NCBI GenBank assembly: GCA_001777995.1
Contig: MFFV01000043.1
Location: 1 to 13,381 of the forward strand
Origin: Candidatus Falkowbacteria bacterium RIFCSPLOWO2_02_FULL_45_15
GTDB taxonomy: Bacteria > Patescibacteriota > Patescibacteriia > Patescibacteriales > XYC2-FULL-47-12
Direction: 5' to 3'
DNA: 13,381 nt
This document shows, piece after piece, positions 7,358 to 12,400 of the stretch (position 1 is its first letter; each line of letters starts with the position of its first letter). Both the position numbers and the translations under genes were made by a program. The notes under the pieces were generated by a model. The model was not told the DNA's origin and made no database searches. It saw only the letters and a list, made by a program, of their open reading frames with translations.

Positions 7358-7415
7358 CCAGTTAGACCTGCCCGCAATTGCTGCGCAATAGCGCTGCAGG
7401 CGGGCGATCCCCGAA
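7358..7415 (-). pseudogene. Degenerate tRNA-Gln 5' fragment, split by a palindrome
   Basis: Read on the minus strand, 7415-7405 is TTCGGGGATCG, identical to the 5' end of the intact tRNA-Gln (7093-7083). After a 37-bp palindrome the sequence resumes as GTCTAACTGG (7367-7358), against GTCTAATGG in the tRNA D arm. Joined, the two pieces reproduce about the first 19 nt of tRNA-Gln with one extra C. The similarity then stops, about 10 nt before the GIY-YIG start codon. It reads as the 5' part of a second tRNA copy, with the rest lost. Chance similarity cannot be excluded without a comparison of relatives. Confidence 0.5.
7368..7404. repeat. 37-bp GC-rich palindromic element inserted in the tRNA remnant
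   Basis: The outer arms are CTGCCCGC (7368-7375) and GCAGGCGGG (7396-7404), with GCCCGC/GCGGGC complementarity when the flanking C is counted. The inner part contains ATTGC-TGC-GCAAT (7377-7389). It resembles short non-coding interspersed palindromes that I associate with Patescibacteria genomes. It lies exactly at the break in the tRNA-like sequence, so it looks like a miniature mobile repeat. Only one clear copy of this type is in the window. Confidence 0.5.
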
Positions 7416-7420
7416 TTTTT

Positions 7421-7452
7421 AAAACAGTCCCGCAGTATTGCGGGGCTGTTTT
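7421..7452 (-). terminator. Hairpin terminator after the Gld/DUF4340 cassette
   Basis: A 14-bp stem (7421-7434 with 7439-7452) and a 4-nt loop GTAT are visible. The stem has a perfect CCGCA/TGCGG core and AAAACAG/CTGTTTT ends. The one internal non-Watson-Crick position is G-T on the plus strand and C-A on the minus. It works roughly symmetrically, with the T-run forming the stem end. It lies just after the small ORF stop at 7460. Confidence 0.6.
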
Positions 7453-7459
7453 TAAGATA

Positions 7460-7583
7460 CTATAAATTTTTGTGATTGGCAATTAAATTGCGCCGCAACC
7501 CTAATTTAATCGCTGCTATAATAAAAAAACTTATTAAAAAAACATAAACCGGAAAAGCGAGCAAAATAAAATTCCAACTTCAT
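7460..7583 (-). pseudogene. Possible small single-pass membrane protein with a one-base frame offset
   Basis: An ATG at 7583 lies 1 nt after the DUF4340 stop, but its frame ends after 25 codons (stop 7506-7508). In the next frame, a 39-codon stretch from 7579 to the stop at 7460-7462 reads as one strong membrane helix (WNFILLAFPVYVFLISFFII), followed by a basic tail with KLGLRRN. Removing one T near 7577-7579 would fuse ATG-AAG to this frame and give a 40-aa protein. The membrane-helix-then-basic-tail pattern and its place between the cassette and the hairpin suggest a real gene. It could be frameshifted, carry a sequencing error, or start at an unusual codon. I do not recognise the family. 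Confidence 0.35.
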
Positions 7584-7584
7584 T

Positions 7585-8520
7585 TTATTGTAAATCCTGT
7601 ATCTTTTTTTCCAGTTCTTTTTTTTGCTCCTCTCCGATTAAAAATATCTGGCCGCTGCTTTGCTTCTGCACAAAATATTCGCTAGATTTGTCTTTTTTGT
7701 CGCCTAAAATTAAAAGCTCGTCAACGCCCTGCCCCATCAGGCGCAGTTGCAGCGCGGGCTTGGCTAAGCCAGTACTGGTAGCAGTCTGATCCGGGATATC
7801 GCTTGCTTCTAGTTTAGTGACGCTGTTTAAAAACCCCTCCACCTTTTCCTTGCCTAACCTTAGCAGGGTTGAACTCGCGTGCCAATATGTTTCACCTCGC
7901 TTATCCGGCAGATTATTAATGGCAATTGTTTGCGCCGGGTATTGCCAAGTAATGGCATCAATGCCGCTGGTGGATAAATTAAAAATAGTGCGGTCGCGCC
8001 AAGAAACTACGTCAAAAGCGCGCACAAAAGTTATCGGCGCGCGGTAAGTGCGCTCATCGCCCTCGCGGCCAAAATAAGTACTGCCGTAATCACTGGCAAC
8101 CTTACCTAAAATAAATTCGCCTACCGGATTGCTGTCTTGCGATAATTTTACCCGCAAACCAGTTTCGTCGGTAGCAAAATTTTTTTTGTTTTCCGGATTG
8201 AAAGAAGCGATGGCTAAATCAGCTTTAATTAAATTAGCCAGTTTTTCCTCCAGCGCGTCCATAATGATTTTTTCCGTCGGCCAGTTGTCCGGCTCGGTCA
8301 GCCAAATGTTGTTTTCTTTTTTTAAAGCGTATGTTTTGCCGTCTGCATCGGCTACTTCAATTTTATTGACTAAATTAATATCAACGGCCGCGAGCCAATT
8401 AGCCGAATCAGCGGTTTGTTTTTTTGTTTGCCAGCGCTGATACGGCCCGACATACAAATAAGCGCCCAATGCGAGCGCGGCTAAAATTATTATTAAAATT
8501 AAATTTTTTTTCATAAACAT
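7585..8520 (-). CDS. DUF4340 membrane-tethered protein of the Gld-type ABC cassette
   Basis: This 311-aa protein has an N-terminal signal-anchor (about residues 6-25) and an extracytoplasmic portion. The repeated beta-rich pattern fits DUF4340: NKIEVADADGKTYALKKENNIWLTEP (two pieces around 52-77), SWRDRTIFNL near 172-181, and a second similar repeat toward the C-terminus. DUF4340 genes commonly follow gldG-like genes, so it is probably an auxiliary subunit of the exporter. The start is ATG 8520 or ATG 8514 (MFMKK versus MKK); neither has a Shine-Dalgarno, and the second fits a normal signal sequence. A 49-bp palindrome separates it from the preceding gene. Its molecular role is unknown. Confidence 0.82.
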   Translation of the reverse strand: MFMKKNLILIIILAALALGAYLYVGPYQRWQTKKQTADSANWLAAVDINLVNKIEVADADGKTYALKKENNIWLTEPDNWPTEKIIMDALEEKLANLIKADLAIASFNPENKKNFATDETGLRVKLSQDSNPVGEFILGKVASDYGSTYFGREGDERTYRAPITFVRAFDVVSWRDRTIFNLSTSGIDAITWQYPAQTIAINNLPDKRGETYWHASSTLLRLGKEKVEGFLNSVTKLEASDIPDQTATSTGLAKPALQLRLMGQGVDELLILGDKKDKSSEYFVQKQSSGQIFLIGEEQKKELEKKIQDLQ

Positions 8521-8530
8521 GGATAATATT

Positions 8531-8579
8531 TGTCATTCCCGCGAAAGCCATGCCTACCGGCAGGCAGGCGGGAATGACA
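8531..8579. repeat. 49-bp nested palindrome between gldG-like and DUF4340 genes
   Basis: The perfect 12-bp arms TGTCATTCCCGC (8531-8542) and GCGGGAATGACA (8568-8579) enclose an inner hairpin, TGCCT/AGGCA (8551-8566). Without the inner hairpin the outer element would be the simple stem-GAAA-stem palindrome, so one palindrome seems to have inserted into the loop of another. It abuts the GldG-like stop codon. It may stabilise the upstream mRNA or reduce read-through. Such elements are typically interspersed genome repeats. Confidence 0.75.
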
Positions 8580-10145
8580 TTAAAGTTCATCCGCAAACCT
8601 GGTTTTCTTTCGGCCAAAATAACGCCATAAACCAAAAGCTAAAACGACAACCGTGACGCCGAAAACATTTCCGTATTTTAAAGCGCGCTTGCGGCTGTCA
8701 GCTATTTGAGACAGCGGCCGTTCGTTTACCTCTTTGGAGCGAATGGTAATTAAATCGGCGTCCAACGTTACCGAGTCCACGATATTTTGGAAAAAAGTCA
8801 GATTGTCCGGATAGCGGCTGACAAAATTGTCTTTGATAAAGTTAGCGTTACTGATGACGATGACGCGCGCGTTGTCGGTTGAGGCGCGATGTTCTCCCGA
8901 CTCTGAATTTTGGGGAATGTATTCAGCAAAAGCGCTTTTAAGCGGACCGCTTAAACTAACGGCTAAATTATAAACCGCCTTGTTGCCGCTGACGCCAAAA
9001 TCTCCCTGCGGGCTTAAGTCAAAATTATCCCGCATGGTCCAGGCTTGCGGCGTGGTTTTTGCTAAAACTTCAACTTTAGCTCCGCTTTTATTTTCCGCTA
9101 CGCTTAACGGACTGGCCCAAGGAAATACTATGCTTTGCAGTTTCGCGACGGCGGCGTTATTTTTGTCCAGCCCGCTCTCCCCCACTTTCACGAAAAACGG
9201 ATACTGGGTGGTAAAAGTTATAAATCCCTGATTAAAGGAAGCCGTGTCGCTAGCGGCATCCAGTACTAAAGACGGCTCAATATTAAAACCATAGCCGGCA
9301 AGCAATTCAGCCGGCGCGGCTTCGTTTTTATTTGCCTGTAAACCATTCGTCACGTTCACGCCGTTGACTAAAAAAATCGCGCTTTTCCCGCCGGACATTA
9401 AAAATTGGTCTATGACGTATTGCGCTCGCTGGCTAAATTTGGCGGTGGGGCCGGCCACTATCAAAGTATTAATATCATCGGAGATTTTTTCGCCGCCGGA
9501 TAAGTCCGCCTCGCGCGTCGCGTAAATTTCGGCTAACTTTTTGCCCGCCGCGCTGATGTCGGAGTCCGCGCTTAATTCGCCGTTGCCGGAAGCGAAAGCT
9601 AACTCGGGAAACGCGTCCGCCGTCACTTTTTTAATCGCGCTGGTTAACTGGTATTCCAAATTTTTCGTGTCGCTCACTACCGGAATCGCCTGCTGCTTAT
9701 CGCCAAAAGATACCACGATGGCTAAAAATCCGTTTATCACCTGGTACTTGTCGTTTTCCAAAATGTTGAATTGCAGCTGCGGAATGCCCAATATTTGCAA
9801 TTTTTGCTGTAACTCCAAATTATCTTTAGGGTCAATAAATTCAACGCGCAACTTTTGGGGAGCGTAATTTTGGTATTCGGCCAAAATGTCTTTAGTTTCC
9901 TGCCGCACGTTCATAAACTGCGGAGGCAGCTCGGCCGAAAAATACGCTTTAATGTTGACTATGTCATTTAAATTCGCGGCGGTTGCTTTTGAAATGTCCG
10001 ACAAGCTGTAAATTTTACCTTGCGTTAAATCAAAACGGGTAAAAATTTGGTAAGACAAAAAATTCAGCGCCGCGATAATGCCGATGACGATGGTTATTTG
10101 AGTACTTAAAGTATATTGCCTCTTAAAATTATCTATCAATTTCAT
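8580..10145 (-). CDS. GldG-like auxiliary protein of ABC exporter (ABC_transp_aux family)
   Basis: This 521-aa protein has one membrane helix at each end (about 16-36 and 490-508) and a large domain between them outside the membrane. The N-terminal signature FDLTQGKIYSLSDIS (38-52), followed by VNIKAYFSAELPPQFM (63-78), is diagnostic of the GldG / intraflagellar-transport-like ABC auxiliary family. In Bacteroidetes the GldAFG transporter is needed for gliding. Elsewhere the family occurs without gliding genes, so its job here is open. Upstream lies the GldF-like permease (21-nt gap), and downstream is DUF4340. No Shine-Dalgarno is visible. The length is typical of the family. Confidence 0.9.
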   Translation of the reverse strand: MKLIDNFKRQYTLSTQITIVIGIIAALNFLSYQIFTRFDLTQGKIYSLSDISKATAANLNDIVNIKAYFSAELPPQFMNVRQETKDILAEYQNYAPQKLRVEFIDPKDNLELQQKLQILGIPQLQFNILENDKYQVINGFLAIVVSFGDKQQAIPVVSDTKNLEYQLTSAIKKVTADAFPELAFASGNGELSADSDISAAGKKLAEIYATREADLSGGEKISDDINTLIVAGPTAKFSQRAQYVIDQFLMSGGKSAIFLVNGVNVTNGLQANKNEAAPAELLAGYGFNIEPSLVLDAASDTASFNQGFITFTTQYPFFVKVGESGLDKNNAAVAKLQSIVFPWASPLSVAENKSGAKVEVLAKTTPQAWTMRDNFDLSPQGDFGVSGNKAVYNLAVSLSGPLKSAFAEYIPQNSESGEHRASTDNARVIVISNANFIKDNFVSRYPDNLTFFQNIVDSVTLDADLITIRSKEVNERPLSQIADSRKRALKYGNVFGVTVVVLAFGLWRYFGRKKTRFADEL

Positions 10146-10166
10146 AAAGTAACAAAGTATGTGAAA

Positions 10167-10895
10167 TTATCTTCTTAAAGCAATTATCTCTTTATTCAGC
10201 CATAACCATAACCAAATAAACGACAAATAATAAATTATATCTTTAGTGTCAATCACGCCGCGGGCGATATTATCAAAATGCGCGCCTAACCCCAACCACT
10301 GCAGTAACGGCGCTAAAACGCGCGGCGCCGTCATAATTACGAAATCATTGCCGATAAAGAAAAACAAGAAGCAGGCGGCTACCGCGGCGATAAAGGCGAT
10401 GATTTGATTTTTGGTTAAGGACGAAATAAATAATCCTAAGGCTAAATAAGCCGCGCCCATCAAAACGGCGCCCAGGTAGCTGCCGATAATCGGCCCGACA
10501 TCAACGGCGCCTAGATAAGAAACCGTTACCGGCAAGGTGGCGGTTAAAACTAAGGCAACGACTAAAAACGCCAGCGCGGCTAAAAATTTCCCCAGCACCG
10601 CCTGCCAGTCGGTAATGGGTAAGGTTAACAAAAATTCAATCGTACCCGAGCGTTTTTCTTCGGCCCAGCCGCGCATGGTTATCGCCGGCGTTAAAAATAA
10701 AAATATCCAGGGAAGCAAAATAAAATAATTGCGCATATTCGCCTGCCCGATGACGAAAAAAGAATTAAAAAACAGCCAATTGCCGACGATTAAAAAAACG
10801 GCGATAAAAATATAAGCGATCGGAGAGTTAAAATAGCTAAATAATTCTTTCTTAAATAGGGCGTAGATTTTTTGGAGATAAATTTTACTAAACAT
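10167..10895 (-). CDS. ABC-2 type permease, GldF-like
   Basis: This is a 242-aa permease with six predicted membrane segments (about 26-48, 56-74, 103-128, 135-160, 165-190 and 220-238). The conserved cytoplasmic stretch WAEEKRSGTIEFLLTLPI (77-94) is the ABC-2 coupling motif. The C-terminal HFDNIARGVIDTKDIIYYLS (206-225) is characteristic of GldF-type permeases. It pairs with the ATPase encoded 16 nt upstream and the GldG-like protein downstream. Length agrees with GldF. The start is ATG 10895; there is no strong ribosome binding site. Confidence 0.9.
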   Translation of the reverse strand: MFSKIYLQKIYALFKKELFSYFNSPIAYIFIAVFLIVGNWLFFNSFFVIGQANMRNYFILLPWIFLFLTPAITMRGWAEEKRSGTIEFLLTLPITDWQAVLGKFLAALAFLVVALVLTATLPVTVSYLGAVDVGPIIGSYLGAVLMGAAYLALGLFISSLTKNQIIAFIAAVAACFLFFFIGNDFVIMTAPRVLAPLLQWLGLGAHFDNIARGVIDTKDIIYYLSFIWLWLWLNKEIIALRR

Positions 10896-10911
10896 ATCTT
10901 AAAATTTCTAA

Positions 10912-11841
10912 TTATTTAGTCAGCTCCCTAAACACATCTTCCATGCTCGCCGTCTGGCGGTTCAACTCCAAAATTGACCAGTTGTTTTGCCTGACGACAT
11001 CGGCAATGTGCTCGCGGATATCCAGGCCTGCTTTGGGCCTGATGGCAAAGCCGAAAATTTCTTCGCTTTCGGCGTCTTTATCCAAAATTTCTTCAATCTG
11101 CTCCAGCGCCCTTAAAGCCCCGTAAATAACCTCGCGCGGACCTTTGATTTTTACGTAAATCATCTCTTGCGTTCCCAAACGCTGCGCCAATTCGCCGGGC
11201 GTTCCCTCGCCGACGATTTTACCTTTGTTAATAATAATAACGCGATCGCAAGTCGCCTGCACTTCTGACAAAATATGCGTGGAGAAAATAACGGTTTTGC
11301 GTTCTCCCAATTTTTTTATCAAATTGCGTATCTCCACGATTTGGTTAGGGTCAAGGCCGGTGGTCGGTTCGTCCAAAATTAAAATTTCCGGCTCGTGAAT
11401 GATTGCCTGCGCGAGCCCCGTGCGCTGGCGGTAGCCTTTGGATAATTCTTCAATTGGTTTGGTAATGACTGACTCCAATCCGCAATCCGCAATCACTTGT
11501 TTTAACCTACTGGTTATGTTTTCTTTAGGCACGTTACGAATGTCGGCGATGAAACGCAGATATTCATAAACTTTCATGTCGTCGTACAGCGGCACCGTTT
11601 CCGGCAGATACCCAAGTCTGTCCCGAATGGCTAAAGAATCGGCTGTCACATTCAAATCATTAACGTAAACATTGCCCGCACTCGGCGTCCAAAAGCCGGT
11701 GATGATTTTCATCGTCGTGGTTTTCCCGGCGCCGTTTGGCCCTAAAAACCCTAAAATTTCCCCATCGCGCACTTCAAAAGAAATGGAGTTTAATATTTTA
11801 TTGCCGCTGATTTGTTTGGTTAAATTATCAACCTTAATCAT
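10912..11841 (-). CDS. ABC transporter ATPase, GldA/CcmA-like
   Basis: This 309-aa ATPase is the first gene of the cassette and powers the GldF-like permease. Walker A is GPNGAGKT (34-41), the signature is LSKGYRQR (133-140), Walker B is ILILDEP (153-159), and the switch histidine H189 lies in STHILSEV. A C-terminal extension of about 85 residues after the nucleotide-binding domain, ending ASMEDVFRELTK, is typical of GldA/NatA-type ATPases. I chose ATG 11841. An in-frame TTG at 11862 would add seven residues but lies at the predicted transcription start. A TATAAT box and an inverted repeat lie just upstream. Confidence 0.93.
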   Translation of the reverse strand: MIKVDNLTKQISGNKILNSISFEVRDGEILGFLGPNGAGKTTTMKIITGFWTPSAGNVYVNDLNVTADSLAIRDRLGYLPETVPLYDDMKVYEYLRFIADIRNVPKENITSRLKQVIADCGLESVITKPIEELSKGYRQRTGLAQAIIHEPEILILDEPTTGLDPNQIVEIRNLIKKLGERKTVIFSTHILSEVQATCDRVIIINKGKIVGEGTPGELAQRLGTQEMIYVKIKGPREVIYGALRALEQIEEILDKDAESEEIFGFAIRPKAGLDIREHIADVVRQNNWSILELNRQTASMEDVFRELTK

Positions 11842-11851
11842 AAGATAAAAA

Positions 11852-11870
11852 AATAATGGCAAGCATTATT
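11852..11870. promoter_or_regulatory. Inverted repeat at the Gld-type cassette promoter
   Basis: AATAATG (11852-11858) and CATTATT (11864-11870) are perfect 7-bp arms with a 5-bp spacer. They overlap the -10 box and the predicted transcription start of the ATPase gene. The position suits a repressor site; in RNA it could also form a weak leader hairpin. The regulator is unknown. Confidence 0.45.
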
Positions 11871-11873
11871 ATA
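11868..11873 (-). promoter_or_regulatory. -10 element of the Gld-type cassette promoter
   Basis: A perfect minus-strand TATAAT lies 26 nt before the ATPase start codon, predicting transcription from about 11861. I see no good -35 box at 16-18 bp; TTGCTT is 20 bp away. The promoter may therefore be weak or need an activator. Confidence 0.5.
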
Positions 11874-11930
11874 GTAAAAAATTTGGCTAAAATAAGCAAG
11901 GGGCGGCCTGTGGAAAAAATTGAATAATTA

Positions 11931-11939
11931 TGCTACAAT
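11931..11939 (+). promoter_or_regulatory. Extended -10 promoter of the zinc-ribbon gene
   Basis: TGC-TACAAT (hexamer 11934-11939) is an extended -10 element, predicting a start near 11946 and a 25-nt leader. No clear -35 is visible (TGTGGA at 11909 is a poor match). It is divergent from the ABC cassette promoter within the same 129-bp gap. Confidence 0.5.
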
Positions 11940-11954
11940 GTCAACAATAATCGG

Positions 11955-11962
11955 AAAGGAGG
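11955..11962 (+). promoter_or_regulatory. Strong Shine-Dalgarno that decides the zinc-ribbon gene start
   Basis: AAAGGAGG with an 8-nt spacer to ATG 11971. It rules out the upstream in-frame ATG at 11920, which lies before the predicted transcription start. It is the only near-perfect ribosome binding site I see in the window. Confidence 0.85.
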
Positions 11963-11970
11963 TAACGGCA

Positions 11971-12345
11971 ATGGAAGAGCCCCGGAAACGACCCGCTCTT
12001 TGTAGATGCGCTCGTTGTAAAAAAGAAATGAGCTTTTTGGCTTATTGGACTCCGCCCGGCGCATTGCTCCTGCCGCCTGAAACCAACCAGGCAATTTGTG
12101 GCGCTTGCCGCCGGGAACTAATTGCCAGTTTGCTTGCAGAAAGCAAGTTGCGCCATATTCACGCTAGAGACATCACTTGCTGTTTCTGCGGCAGCCAATT
12201 CACTACGACCAACAAAAAAACTGGCGGCGTCTGGTTGGTAGAAATTACTGCCAACTTTCTCATCTGTGAAAATTGCCTGCGAGGAATTCCAAAGGAAAAT
12301 CCGGAACAGGCAACGCCCGCGTCAAACGAATCCAATGCGGGATAA
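11971..12345 (+). CDS. Small protein with two tandem zinc ribbons
   Basis: This 124-aa soluble protein is the only plus-strand gene. Two four-cysteine sites are visible: C13-x2-C16 with C43-x2-C46, and C70-x2-C73 with C99-x2-C102. The spacings inside the sites (26 and 25 residues) and the similar ends (AICGACRREL and LICENCLRGI) suggest an internal duplication. It binds zinc by motif, but I recognise no named family. A role in nucleic-acid binding is only a possibility. The C-terminal tail, after about residue 106, is polar and probably disordered. Its strong Shine-Dalgarno, own promoter and own terminator make it a stand-alone unit, unlike its neighbours. It is convergent with the HtrA gene. 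Confidence 0.82.
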   Translation: MEEPRKRPALCRCARCKKEMSFLAYWTPPGALLLPPETNQAICGACRRELIASLLAESKLRHIHARDITCCFCGSQFTTTNKKTGGVWLVEITANFLICENCLRGIPKENPEQATPASNESNAG

Positions 12346-12394
12346 AAAAGCCGCTCTCTCAAAAAGCATCCGAGAGGGCGGCCTTCTCTTTTTT
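12344..12394. terminator. Bidirectional terminator between convergent genes
   Basis: An 11-bp stem, GCCGCTCTCTC (12350-12360) with GAGAGGGCGGC (12372-12382), has one T-G pair and an 11-nt loop. Plus-strand T6 (12389-12394) serves the zinc-ribbon gene. Plus-strand A6 (12344-12349), that is T6 on the other strand, serves the HtrA gene. Confidence 0.88.
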
Positions 12395-12400
12395 AATCAA

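Noticed and set aside
7348..7482. N-terminal extension of the GIY-YIG protein by 45 codons
   Set aside because: It reads through a terminator hairpin, a tRNA-like remnant and a palindrome. The domain starts directly at ATG 7347.
7460..7583. UGA recoded as glycine (as in Gracilibacteria/SR1), which might join reading frames here
   Set aside because: No internal TGA occurs in any of the long genes, and the methyltransferase ends naturally at TGA, so the standard code fits.
8408..8635. 75-codon minus frame spanning the palindrome at 8531-8579
   Set aside because: It overlaps the ends of two real genes and reads through the repeat; it has no coding character.
11920..11970. Upstream ATG start for the zinc-ribbon gene
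   Set aside because: It lies before the predicted transcription start, and a strong AGGAGG with 8-nt spacing supports ATG 11971.
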